Origin: Herbinix sp.
GTDB lineage: Bacteria > Bacillota > Clostridia > Lachnospirales > Lachnospiraceae
Length of the DNA stretch: 36,436 nucleotides
Reading direction: 5' to 3'
Assembly (NCBI GenBank): GCA_028691795.1
Contig: JAQUYQ010000013.1
Location: 1-36,436, forward strand
Shown: positions 23,991-32,587 of the stretch, piece by piece
Layout of the letters: the number at the start of each line of letters is the position of its first letter
Position numbering within the stretch: position 1 is the first letter of the stretch
Made by a program: the position numbers and the translations under genes
The notes under the pieces: generated by a model
What the model was told of the DNA's origin: nothing
Seen by the model: the letters and a program-made list of their open reading frames with translations, nothing else
Databases searched by the model: none

Positions 23991-25445
23991 ATGACATATT
24001 TTGATAATGATGTACAACAATTAAAATATGAGGTGCTCAGTGAAATTGCAAAGCTTGCATTTGAAAATTCATTGACTACAGAGAATTTGTTAGATGTGGC
24101 ATCGATAATAGTACCAGAAGGTGAAGCCAGGATGCGCTGCTGCATATATAAGGAAAGGGCTATTGTAAATGAACGTGTAAAGCTTGCTTTAGGCGGTGAT
24201 TCTAAAAATCCAAATTTAGTAGAAGTGTTAAAAATAGCCTGTGATGAATGTCCCGTTGATGGAATTGTAGTCACTCAATCTTGTCGTGGATGTATTGCCC
24301 ATAAATGTGCGAATATCTGTCCCAAAAATGCCATTACCATAGTGAACAGACGTGCTGTAATTGAGAAAAGCAAATGTGTTGAATGCGGCCGTTGCGCGAC
24401 CGTCTGTTCCTATAATGCAATTGTAAAGCTCATTCGTCCCTGCGTTAATGCATGTAAAGTAAATGCAATTTCTATTGATAAGGATACAAAAAAAGCGGTG
24501 ATTAAGAATGATAAATGTATATCCTGTGGATCTTGCGTTTATCATTGTCCCTTCGGAGCAATCATGGATAAATCCTATATTACCCAAGCAGTGCGCATGA
24601 TTCGAGAAGCAGATGATAATAAAGTCTATAAGATATATGCGATTGTAGCCCCATCTTTAGTAAGCCAGTATGCGAATATCCCGGAGATTACGACGGATAA
24701 AGTGGTAACAGCTATTAAGCAGATCGGATTTCATTCTGTTATTGAAGCTGCTCTTGGAGCAGATATGGTTGCAGCAATGGAAGCAGAAGAACTTGTAGAA
24801 AAAGGATTTTTGACCTCTTCCTGCTGTCCGGCCTTTGTACAATTTATTCGTAGGAATTATCCTACGATTGCAGGGAATATATCCCATAATCTTTCACCGA
24901 TGGCACAGTTAGCCAAAGTCATAAAACAAATGGATCCCACCGGAAAGGTTGTCTTTATCGGACCCTGTATTGCAAAAAAGGCAGAACGACGCAACGAAAA
25001 TGTTAAGGATTATGTAGATTGTGTCCTGACATTTGAGGAGATGCAGGCAATGTTCCAGGCAAAGAAAATTGATCTTGAAACACTGGAAGAGACTGCGTTA
25101 GATAACGCATCTTATTTTGGAAGGATATTCGCTCATTCCGGAGGTCTGACCACTGCGGTAGGGCAAGCATTGAAGGAGCAAAATATTACCACGGAACAAT
25201 TTACCTGTAAGCCGCTGATCTGCAACGGTATATCAGAGTGTAAAACAGCTTTGTTGAAAGCCAGCAAGGGAGTACTTTCCGAAAATTTTATCGAAGGTAT
25301 GATATGTGAAGGTGGATGTATTGGTGGTCCTGCCTGCCTCTCTCACAGTTCAAAGGATAAAAATCTGGTGGATACTTATGGTCATCAGGCAATTGAAAAA
25401 ACAATAGCGAATGCTATTTCCATCTTTGATGAAAGTTTTATGTAA
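23991..25445 (+). CDS. [FeFe]-hydrogenase homologue with N-terminal iron-sulfur clusters
   Basis: The 484-residue product joins a helical N-terminal region, three cysteine clusters and an H-cluster domain. Cysteines: CRGCIAHKCANIC (98-110), CVECGRCATVC (129-139) with PCVNAC (150-155), and CISCGSCVYHC (176-186). H-cluster motifs: SSCCPAF (C278, C279), GPCIAKK (C326) and MICEGGCIGGP (C439, C443), so all four ligand cysteines and the proton-transfer cysteine are kept, but the usual Met-Pro-Cys is Gly-Pro-Cys. This matches non-prototypical [FeFe] groups (B- or C-like). I chose ATG 23991 after GGAGG; the earlier ATG 23979 has no ribosome site. It leads a four-gene operon. It may evolve or oxidise H2, or sense it. 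Maturases HydEFG are not in the window. Confidence 0.88.
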   Translation: MTYFDNDVQQLKYEVLSEIAKLAFENSLTTENLLDVASIIVPEGEARMRCCIYKERAIVNERVKLALGGDSKNPNLVEVLKIACDECPVDGIVVTQSCRGCIAHKCANICPKNAITIVNRRAVIEKSKCVECGRCATVCSYNAIVKLIRPCVNACKVNAISIDKDTKKAVIKNDKCISCGSCVYHCPFGAIMDKSYITQAVRMIREADDNKVYKIYAIVAPSLVSQYANIPEITTDKVVTAIKQIGFHSVIEAALGADMVAAMEAEELVEKGFLTSSCCPAFVQFIRRNYPTIAGNISHNLSPMAQLAKVIKQMDPTGKVVFIGPCIAKKAERRNENVKDYVDCVLTFEEMQAMFQAKKIDLETLEETALDNASYFGRIFAHSGGLTTAVGQALKEQNITTEQFTCKPLICNGISECKTALLKASKGVLSENFIEGMICEGGCIGGPACLSHSSKDKNLVDTYGHQAIEKTIANAISIFDESFM

Positions 25446-25504
25446 CGACTGTCAATGTGTAATGTTTTGTTTGATAGAAAAATTAGCAGAGGAAAGGGAT
25501 TAAG

Positions 25505-25750
25505 ATGAATATCTATGTATGTATCGGCAGCTCCTGCCACCAAAAATCATCCTATTCTGTGATGAAAGAGATCAAATATCTAATCATTGAAAATGGTCTT
25601 GAAGAGAAGGTAAATCTGCAGTCCGCATTTTGCCTAGGTCATTGTGCAAACGGAATTACAATCAAGATTGATGATGAGATTGTTACCGGTGTCGGTATGG
25701 GAAATATCAGGGAGATATTCAAAACAAAAGTTTTGGATATCTGCAAATGA
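25505..25750 (+). CDS. Thioredoxin-like [2Fe-2S] ferredoxin (NuoE/HydC-like small protein)
   Basis: The 81-residue protein has the thioredoxin-like [2Fe-2S] pattern: C6 and C11 near the N-terminus (VCIGSSCHQK) and a second pair in SAFCLGHCANG, followed by the usual GITIKIDDEIVTGV strand. Such domains pass electrons between NAD(P)H-linked or ferredoxin-linked partners and hydrogenases. It lies between two hydrogenase homologues, 59 bp after the first, and its stop codon region overlaps a possible start of the next gene. It probably serves as their electron link. Confidence 0.85.
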   Translation: MNIYVCIGSSCHQKSSYSVMKEIKYLIIENGLEEKVNLQSAFCLGHCANGITIKIDDEIVTGVGMGNIREIFKTKVLDICK

Positions 25751-25764
25751 TCGAGGATAATATT

Positions 25765-27459
25765 ATGAGTGTTCTTCAATTTGAAAAAGTAAATTGCAAA
25801 AACTGTTATAAATGTGTACGTAATTGCCCGGTTAAAGCGATTGAAGTAAAAAATCAATATGCACAAATACGGGAGAGTGAATGCATTTTATGCGGAAAAT
25901 GTACCATTGTGTGTCCTCAGAAAACGAAAGGTTCTATCAGCGAAATAGAGCAAGTGAAAGAAGCAATTCAAAAGGGTAAGCAGGTCATTGCCAGTGTTGC
26001 ACCCTCTTTTTTTGCTTATTTTACCTTGTCATTTCCTGCTATGCAGAGGACGTTAAATCAATTACATTTTACAGATTCCTTCGAAACTGCAGAAGGAGCC
26101 TACCATGTAAAAACAGAATATGAGAGATTGACTTCAAAGTATCCGGAGCGTGTCTTGCTGTCTTCCTGTTGTTCTTCCGTGAATGAACTTATCTGTAAGT
26201 ATTATCCGGAACTTATGAATTATCTGGCTCCGGTTCTTACTCCGATGCAGGTACATGCAAAAGGGTTGAAAGAACAGTTTCCGGAGGCAGTAATTGTATT
26301 TATATCTCCCTGTATTTCAAAAAAAGCAGAGCGTTATGATAGAAATTCTATGGTTGATTATGTGATTACCTATGAGGAATTGTCAGACTGGTTTGAAGAA
26401 GCTGGGGTTGAATTAGTGAAAGATGTTAATGTAGCGGAGAAACAATATCTATCAAGAAAATTTCCAATTAGCGGTGGAATTTTGGAATGCATGAAGAAGG
26501 TAGAGCAATGTAATTATATTTCCATCAGCGGGTTTGATGCCTGTGTTCAGGCGCTTTTAGACATAAAAAGGGGAGAACTGTCAAACTGTTTCATCGAAAT
26601 GAGCCTCTGTGAAGGTGGCTGCATTGGAGGACCTTCTTTTCAGGAAAGAGAACATTCATTATTAAGAGCGATGCTAAAGATGAAGCAGTATATATCTGTT
26701 ACAGAATATGAGAAAGATTACAATCTTACCTGTAAGGTATCAATAGAGCGAGATTTTCAAAAAGGCGATAAAGCATTTCTAGCAATGCCCTCAGAAAATC
26801 AGATAACGGCAGTAATGCGTAAGATGGGAAAACGAAACAAGGCGGATGAACTCAACTGTAGTATGTGTGGTTATGCCTCCTGTCGTGACAAGGCAGTGGC
26901 GGTCATCCTGGGAAAAGCTGAAATTAATATGTGCCTTCCCTTTATGAAGGAACGTGCTGAATCCTTTTCGAATCAGATTATTGGTATTACACCAAATGCT
27001 ATTCTTGCAGTTGATATGGATTTGAAGGTACAGCAGATCAATCAGGCTGCCTGTGATATTTTTAAAGTTTCACAGGAGGATATAATAAACCAACCGGTAT
27101 CCCGTATATTAGATGAATTTGACTTTGTACATGTTCTGACCAGTAATGATGAAAAGTATGAAAAGTATGAAAAGAATGCTTATCTGGCAGAGTATAATGC
27201 TTATCTGAATCAGATATTCCTCTATGATAAAGCCAGTAGCATGGTTGTCTGTATTATGAAGAATATTACGGCAGATCGCCAGAAAAAGAATCTCCTTCTG
27301 AAAAAGAAAATACAGGCAGCAGCAATGGCGGATGATATCGCAGACAGACAATTAAGAATCGTACATGAAATAGCCTCCATACTTGGAGAAACAGCTGCAG
27401 AAACCAAAATTGCCATTCATGATCTCAAAGAAACAATTCTGATGGATGACGAGGAGTAA
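25765..27459 (+). CDS. [FeFe]-hydrogenase homologue with PAS domain (putative sensory hydrogenase)
   Basis: The 564-residue product has two 4Fe-4S motifs (C11-C21 and C40-C50), an H-cluster domain (about 70-320), an additional Fe-S motif NCSMCGYASC...MC (365-390), a PAS domain (about 400-500) and a C-terminal coiled coil (about 505-560). H-cluster motifs are SSCCSS (C135, C136; the usual proline is serine), SPCISKK (C183) and LCEGGCIGGP (C282, C286). The ligand cysteines remain while second-shell residues differ. PAS-containing [FeFe] proteins next to phosphatases or kinases are known as the sensory HydS type. ATG 25765 has GAGGA upstream; ATG 25747, overlapping the previous stop, has none. 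Function as H2 or redox sensor is inference. Confidence 0.86.
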   Translation: MSVLQFEKVNCKNCYKCVRNCPVKAIEVKNQYAQIRESECILCGKCTIVCPQKTKGSISEIEQVKEAIQKGKQVIASVAPSFFAYFTLSFPAMQRTLNQLHFTDSFETAEGAYHVKTEYERLTSKYPERVLLSSCCSSVNELICKYYPELMNYLAPVLTPMQVHAKGLKEQFPEAVIVFISPCISKKAERYDRNSMVDYVITYEELSDWFEEAGVELVKDVNVAEKQYLSRKFPISGGILECMKKVEQCNYISISGFDACVQALLDIKRGELSNCFIEMSLCEGGCIGGPSFQEREHSLLRAMLKMKQYISVTEYEKDYNLTCKVSIERDFQKGDKAFLAMPSENQITAVMRKMGKRNKADELNCSMCGYASCRDKAVAVILGKAEINMCLPFMKERAESFSNQIIGITPNAILAVDMDLKVQQINQAACDIFKVSQEDIINQPVSRILDEFDFVHVLTSNDEKYEKYEKNAYLAEYNAYLNQIFLYDKASSMVVCIMKNITADRQKKNLLLKKKIQAAAMADDIADRQLRIVHEIASILGETAAETKIAIHDLKETILMDDEE

Positions 27460-27463
27460 GAGT

Positions 27464-28633
27464 ATGATTGAACTTGAAAAGCAATTTTTTGAAACCGGTT
27501 GGTCAAGTGCGAATAAACATAACGAAACCTTATGTGGTGACTACTTCAAGCTATTTGAAAATGAAAATAGAAAAGTTTATGTATTATCGGATGGTCTTGG
27601 CAGTGGTGTAAAGGCGAATATTTTGTCCACCCTGACCGCGACTATTTTGGGAACCATGATTTCGCGTAATATGCCGTTGGATGAATGCGTAGATACCGTA
27701 GCTGCAGCACTTCCAGTCTGTCGTGTCCGACGATTAGCCTACTCTACTTTTACTGTCCTCCAGCTTGAAAGGAATATTGCTTATCTGGTGCAGTATGATA
27801 ATCCAAGTGCAATCATTCTACGCAAAGGAAAGAGATTAAAATATTCTACTCAGGTTCATTTTGTAGGAGAAAAAGAAATCCATGAAAGCCGTATACCCTT
27901 GCAGGATGAGGATGTGATTATTCTGATGACAGACGGAGTCATCAATGCAGGAATCGGAAAGCTGGCTCCCAATGGCTGGAAATATGAGGAACTAGTTGCA
28001 TTTTTGGAACGGCTGGATGTGCTTTCTATGTCTGCTTCCCGTATTGCAGCTTCCATCGTTAACGGGTGTCTGACACTGAGTGAGAATTCTATGGATGATG
28101 ATACGACAGTTCTGACAATTAAAGTGAGAGAGCGTAATGTAGTGAATATTTTGGTCGGTCCTCCGGAAAATAAAGAAGAAGACAATAAGATTATGAAGAT
28201 GTTTTTTGCTAAAAACGGAACACGAATTGTCTGTGGTGGTAGTACCGCTCATGCAGTCAGTAAATATCTGAATAAACCGTTACATGTCCTGCAGGACAGT
28301 GGGAATGAACAAATTCCTGATATGGCACAGATCGATGGTGTGGATTATGTTACGGAAGGCATTATCACCTTAAAAAGGGTTTTGGAAATCTGTAATCAGT
28401 ATATAGATAATCCCATGACTTTACTAACCCTCTGTCAGCAAAAAGATGCAGCAGCTTTGATTGCTATCATACTAATCGAAAAAGCCACGGACATCAATAT
28501 TTATTTTGGAATGGCAGCCAATTCTGCACATGAAGGGACAGATATAGACTTTCAGACAAAATTAGCTGTAATAAAGCAACTTGAGGAAACTTTACTTAGC
28601 ATGCATAAAAACGCAAAGATCAGTTTTTGCTAA
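27464..28633 (+). CDS. SpoIIE/PP2C-type serine phosphatase of the hydrogenase operon
   Basis: The 389-residue product begins with a SpoIIE-like PP2C phosphatase domain (about 1-225) with metal-binding aspartates in YVLSDGLGSGVKA, ILMTDGVINAG and MDDDTTVLTIK. The last 160 residues form a second domain that I cannot name (starts near VNILVGPPENKEED, with a CGGSTAHAVSKYL segment). I chose ATG 27464 because GAGGAG lies 8 bp before it; an earlier ATG (27446) sits inside the preceding gene. It follows the PAS hydrogenase after 4 bp, so the two are surely co-expressed. The likely role is to turn the sensor state into dephosphorylation of an unknown partner. Confidence 0.87.
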   Translation: MIELEKQFFETGWSSANKHNETLCGDYFKLFENENRKVYVLSDGLGSGVKANILSTLTATILGTMISRNMPLDECVDTVAAALPVCRVRRLAYSTFTVLQLERNIAYLVQYDNPSAIILRKGKRLKYSTQVHFVGEKEIHESRIPLQDEDVIILMTDGVINAGIGKLAPNGWKYEELVAFLERLDVLSMSASRIAASIVNGCLTLSENSMDDDTTVLTIKVRERNVVNILVGPPENKEEDNKIMKMFFAKNGTRIVCGGSTAHAVSKYLNKPLHVLQDSGNEQIPDMAQIDGVDYVTEGIITLKRVLEICNQYIDNPMTLLTLCQQKDAAALIAIILIEKATDINIYFGMAANSAHEGTDIDFQTKLAVIKQLEETLLSMHKNAKISFC

Positions 28634-28679
28634 ATACCTAGCCGCAAAGCTCCTTTTTAAGCCGATTCGAGAGTACGAT

Positions 28680-28709
28680 AGGGGATCAACTCCCCTCAGC
28701 TTCATACTT
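28680..28709 (+). other. Attachment-site-like repeat, right copy (decayed ssrA 3' end)
   Basis: AGGGGATCAACTCCCCTCAG and the following ten bases match the 3' end of ssrA at 28 of 30 positions. The two differences lie in the T loop (T to A) and the acceptor strand (C to T), as expected for a copy under no selection. No other part of tmRNA is present. It lies 47 bp after the phosphatase gene and marks the right edge of the inserted segment. Confidence 0.65.
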
Positions 28710-28732
28710 TCAAGGATTTTAAACAGACATTT

Positions 28733-28775
28733 AAAAGTGCTACAAACCTAGTAAATTGGGGTTGTAGCACTTTTT
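28733..28775 (+). terminator. Terminator after the hydrogenase operon / former ssrA terminator
   Basis: AAAAGTGCTACAA plus CC (28733-28748, one bulge) pairs with GGTTGTAGCACTTTT (to 28774), followed by T residues. If 22664-28709 is an insertion, this was probably the original terminator of ssrA. Confidence 0.8.
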
Positions 28776-28949
28776 GTTAAATTATATTAATTGTAAGGCT
28801 TCATGCCCTAAAATATTTTACAGGTCCTTAACGATATCCGGTCGGAATAAGGTTATTACTTTATGAGACGTCAAGATATTATTTACATAGAGCATTATTA
28901 TCAATAGTTCAATATTATTATAATTTTTATCATCTAGAACCTAAATGCA

Positions 28950-28978
28950 TTGACATTTTGTGTCAAATATAGGATTAT
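28950..28978 (+). promoter_or_regulatory. Promoter candidate of the histidine kinase operon
   Basis: A consensus TTGACA (28950-28955) is followed after 17 bp by GATTAT (28973-28978). TTGACA-TTTTG-TGTCAA (28950-28966) is an inverted repeat over the -35 box, closely like that before the Ig-like gene (3266-3283). The -10 box is weak. Confidence 0.45.
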
Positions 28979-29056
28979 TATAGTATGTTAGAAAATTCGT
29001 GGTATAAATATACTACGGGACCATAACCTACGATTTAGCACCAAAATAAGGAGCAT

Positions 29057-30946
29057 ATGAAAACATCATTTTTTAATTCAATACGAATACGTATTATTAT
29101 AGCGATCATCGTTTTGATCAGTATACCGTTTGCGATTTTACAACTTTCCAATACGGTGCTTATTTATGGCAAATTAAAAAATAAAACGATATATACTACT
29201 GAAGCACTTTCACGGTCCATCGCTACCAATGTCACAGAATTTGTGAGTGGCGCTTACAATGCCTCTGAGCTTCTTGCTACGAATAATCAGGTTGCCCAGG
29301 GAAGCACGGAAGGGAAGCAGATTCTGGAGGAAGCCGTCCGGGATATGTCTTTCTTTAAATTGTTTTATGTTCAGAAGATTGATGGAATGCAGACGATCCG
29401 TTCCAGTGGGGAATTGGCTAATCGTTCAGATCGCTGGTGGTTTCGCAAAATGCTTAATCAACCGGAGGGATTTGTCAGCGAAGCCTATGTCTCTGTGAAT
29501 AATAATGAGCTGATTTCCTCTATTTTTCTTCCGATGTATACGGACGGTACCTTCAGCGGAGTCTTTGGAGCCGATCTGAGCCTGGAATCAATACAACAGG
29601 CGACTGGTCAATACTGGAATGATGACATCTACTATATGGTGCTCGATAGCAAGGGAAGCGTTCTGACCAGTACGGATTATCAACCGGGAGAGTACATTAA
29701 TTACATTGAATGCACCAAAAGAACGATTATTCTGGATGAGAATAATAACTACATACTGGACGATGAAGGGCAGATATCGACAACGGTGGAAAAGCTGGAT
29801 TTATCCCAAGTCATGAAGAAGATTATCGCAAATGCTCTTGATGAGAAGACTCAGTCGTTTCAATTCAGTGATGACAATAAAACAATCGTATGCGCCTATC
29901 AGCCTATCGAATTGCCTGGAGTATCTGAACCATGGTCCGTCATTGTTTTTCAGACACAGACAGACAATATGACAATAGTACTGCTTACGCTGACCTTTAT
30001 TCTCTTGATTTCGCTTTGTATTGTAATTACGTTAAGACTGATTCATCGAAATGTATTGGATCCGGTCATTAAAATTCAGAAGGACATGAATAAAATCGTG
30101 GACGGATCGCTAGATGTTCGAATTGATATACCGATGCAGAATGAAATTGGTGAACTGGCCTCCGGGATTAATCAAATGGTGACTTCGCTGAAAAACCATC
30201 AGCAACGATTGGATGAAGATGAAAAAATGGCAGCTCTAGGAAACCTTGTAGCCGGAGTGGCTCATGAAATCAATACACCGTTGGGAATCGGAGTAACTAC
30301 CTCCAGCTATATGCAAAAAATTAACATGGAATGCAGAAAAGCGCTTGTTGAAGGCGGATTTTCCAAAAAGGAATTGCTGGAATATATGGAAACGATGAAT
30401 GATAGCTTAGAATTATTACAATTTAATCTTGAACGTGGAAGCAGGATCATTCAGGGCTTTAAAAAGATCGCAGTGGATCAGACCACGGAAACGTTGGAAG
30501 AGTTTGATGTCAAAGATTATATCAACAGCATTATCATAAGTCTTGTACATGAATATAAGAATACCGGTCATACGATTGATGTGATCTGTGAAGAAAGTAT
30601 TGTGATTTACAGTTATCCAGGAGTATTTGCACAAATACTGACAAACTTAATTATTAATTCGTTGACACATGCCTTTAAAGAGAAAGAAAAAGGTAAAATG
30701 GTGATTAATGCCTACACGAAAGCAAAACAATTTGTGCTGAGCTATTCTGATGATGGGTGTGGGATTCAAGAAGATGTAATGAAAAAGCTTTTTACTCCGT
30801 TTTTTACGACAAATAAGCAGGCTGGCGGCAGTGGATTAGGACTTAGTATTGTATATAATCTGGTTACGAAGAAACTGAATGGAACTATAGACGTAAAAAG
30901 CGAGTATGGCAAGGGTATTACATTTACAATCACAATCCCACTATAG
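29057..30946 (+). CDS. Cache-domain sensor histidine kinase
   Basis: The 629-residue membrane kinase has a first membrane segment (about 10-34), a large extracytoplasmic double-Cache-like domain (35-300, with DRWWFRKM and SSIFLPMYTDGTFSGVFGAD), a second membrane segment (306-329), a HAMP linker (330-383), a dimerisation domain with H403 in GVAHEINTPLG, and a catalytic domain with N box (N530, N534), DDGCGI (565-570) and GGSGLGLS (590-597). All residues for autophosphorylation are present. ATG 29057 follows AAGGAGC. The response regulator begins 12 bp after its stop, and a solute-binding lipoprotein follows, so the ligand may be delivered by that protein. Confidence 0.93.
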   Translation: MKTSFFNSIRIRIIIAIIVLISIPFAILQLSNTVLIYGKLKNKTIYTTEALSRSIATNVTEFVSGAYNASELLATNNQVAQGSTEGKQILEEAVRDMSFFKLFYVQKIDGMQTIRSSGELANRSDRWWFRKMLNQPEGFVSEAYVSVNNNELISSIFLPMYTDGTFSGVFGADLSLESIQQATGQYWNDDIYYMVLDSKGSVLTSTDYQPGEYINYIECTKRTIILDENNNYILDDEGQISTTVEKLDLSQVMKKIIANALDEKTQSFQFSDDNKTIVCAYQPIELPGVSEPWSVIVFQTQTDNMTIVLLTLTFILLISLCIVITLRLIHRNVLDPVIKIQKDMNKIVDGSLDVRIDIPMQNEIGELASGINQMVTSLKNHQQRLDEDEKMAALGNLVAGVAHEINTPLGIGVTTSSYMQKINMECRKALVEGGFSKKELLEYMETMNDSLELLQFNLERGSRIIQGFKKIAVDQTTETLEEFDVKDYINSIIISLVHEYKNTGHTIDVICEESIVIYSYPGVFAQILTNLIINSLTHAFKEKEKGKMVINAYTKAKQFVLSYSDDGCGIQEDVMKKLFTPFFTTNKQAGGSGLGLSIVYNLVTKKLNGTIDVKSEYGKGITFTITIPL

Positions 30947-30958
30947 GAGGACATCCAG

Positions 30959-32557
30959 ATGCAGGAAAAAGATGTGATCGAACTAAATGAACAGAACTTA
31001 AATATTGATTTTGGTGAAAGTGATGTTATTGAAGAGAAGAAAAAGAGCTATAGGAATCCATCTTATAAAATACTTATCTCTGATGATGACGAAGAAATCC
31101 ATAAAATGACCAAGCTTGTACTTAAGGGTTTTCAAATGGAAGGAGCATCACTGGAATTTCTGGATGCGTATTCAGCAAAGGAAACGATAAAAGTACTGCA
31201 AAATCATAGAGATGTCGCTATCATTTTACTTGATGTCGTTATGGAAGAAGATGATTCTGGTTTGAAGGTCGTGAAATATATGCGTGAGGTTATGAAAAAT
31301 AACATTACGCGGATTATCCTGCGTACTGGGCAACCGGGAGTAGCTCCGGAGGAACGCATCATTGTTGATTATGAGATCGATGATTATAAGTGCAAAGCAG
31401 ACTTGACGATTCAAAAACTAATCAGCACGATGTATGTGTGCTTGAGAGCCCATAAGAACATTCGAGCCTTAAATCGTCATAAAGAAGGTCTGCACCGGGT
31501 AATCAACGCATCCCATGATTTATTCACATATCACTCATTCTCAGAATTTCTGAACGGAATGCTGCAGCAGGTCATTGCACTTTATGATGTAAATGTAGAT
31601 TCCTTTTATGTCAGAGATGAGAAATATACGGTTGACGGAATGGCATTTATCAAAATCATGGATTCGGGCAAGGTATTAGCCGGTACCGGTAAATATGAGG
31701 ACATGATAGGCGAACCCTTGAATCTAGAGAAATGCCCTCCAGATCTGTGCAAATTGATAACATATTTTGAAACAATTGATGAATCAGAACTGGTAATCCG
31801 TGAAGGTGATTTTCTCGGTATCTATAAGCAGAATTCGGATCGAATGGTCAAAAATTATATTATTCTTGAAACGGAAGCGAATAACGACAATATTGATCTG
31901 ATCAAATTATTTCTGTCAAATTTCTCTCTCGCAATCGATAACTTTACGTTAAATATGAATGTTAATGAAACACAGAATGAGATCATATACCGAATCAGTG
32001 AAGTTGTTGAGAACCGATGTGATTCAACTGCGAATCATTTAAGAAGAGTATCAAATATTACTAAACTGCTATCGGAGAAGATTGGCTTTGATAAAGAGCT
32101 TGCTGATTTAATTTCGAGGGCAAGTGTCATGCATGATGTTGGAAAAATCGGAATTTCCGATGCAATATTATTAAAACCCGGCAAACTCAATGCTGATGAA
32201 TTTGAATACATTAAGACTCATACCGTGATTGGATATAATATCTTTAAGGATTCACAACTTCCTTTATTACATATGGCTGCTAAGATTGCTCTCTATCACC
32301 ATGAGAGATATGACGGCAAAGGCTATCCGGAAGGTCTACGGGGCGGTGAGATTCCGAAAGAGTGTGAAATAGTTGCAGTAGCGGATGTATTTGATGCATT
32401 GCTTTCCAAGAGACCTTATAAGGATAAATGGCCACTTGAGGAAGTTACCAGGTACATAATGGAAGAACGGGGGAAACAGTTTGCCCCTGATGTGGTCGAC
32501 ATATTATTTGAGAATATCAAAGAAATACAGGACATTATTCAAGAATTTCTTGATTGA
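30959..32557 (+). CDS. Response regulator with HD-GYP (c-di-GMP phosphodiesterase-type) output
   Basis: The 532-residue product has a receiver domain (about 36-160) with DDD at 42-44 and the phosphoacceptor D92 in ILLDVVMEEDDSG, a middle domain (about 165-340) resembling DUF3369, and a C-terminal HD-GYP domain with MHDVGKIG, KTHTVIGYNI, HHERYDGKGYPEG and VADVFDALLSKRPYK. The HD and GYP residues are complete, so hydrolysis of cyclic di-GMP is expected. It is the partner of the kinase upstream by position. The start ATG 30959 follows AGGAGG. Confidence 0.93.
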   Translation: MQEKDVIELNEQNLNIDFGESDVIEEKKKSYRNPSYKILISDDDEEIHKMTKLVLKGFQMEGASLEFLDAYSAKETIKVLQNHRDVAIILLDVVMEEDDSGLKVVKYMREVMKNNITRIILRTGQPGVAPEERIIVDYEIDDYKCKADLTIQKLISTMYVCLRAHKNIRALNRHKEGLHRVINASHDLFTYHSFSEFLNGMLQQVIALYDVNVDSFYVRDEKYTVDGMAFIKIMDSGKVLAGTGKYEDMIGEPLNLEKCPPDLCKLITYFETIDESELVIREGDFLGIYKQNSDRMVKNYIILETEANNDNIDLIKLFLSNFSLAIDNFTLNMNVNETQNEIIYRISEVVENRCDSTANHLRRVSNITKLLSEKIGFDKELADLISRASVMHDVGKIGISDAILLKPGKLNADEFEYIKTHTVIGYNIFKDSQLPLLHMAAKIALYHHERYDGKGYPEGLRGGEIPKECEIVAVADVFDALLSKRPYKDKWPLEEVTRYIMEERGKQFAPDVVDILFENIKEIQDIIQEFLD

Positions 32558-32587
32558 TGTCATTACAGACTGATGGAGTGGTGAATT

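Noticed and set aside
27151..27174. Short tandem repeat GAAAAGTAT in the PAS hydrogenase gene
   Set aside because: Only about two and a half units in frame (KYEKYEK); it lies in a loop of the PAS region and shows no further structure.
22801..28633. CRISPR array or toxin-antitoxin system in the inserted segment
   Set aside because: No regularly spaced repeats and no small paired genes are present; all frames are accounted for by the listed genes.
28680..28709. Possible tRNA gene because of a T-loop-like sequence
   Set aside because: No D arm, anticodon arm or 5' acceptor strand is present; the match is specifically to the 3' end of ssrA.
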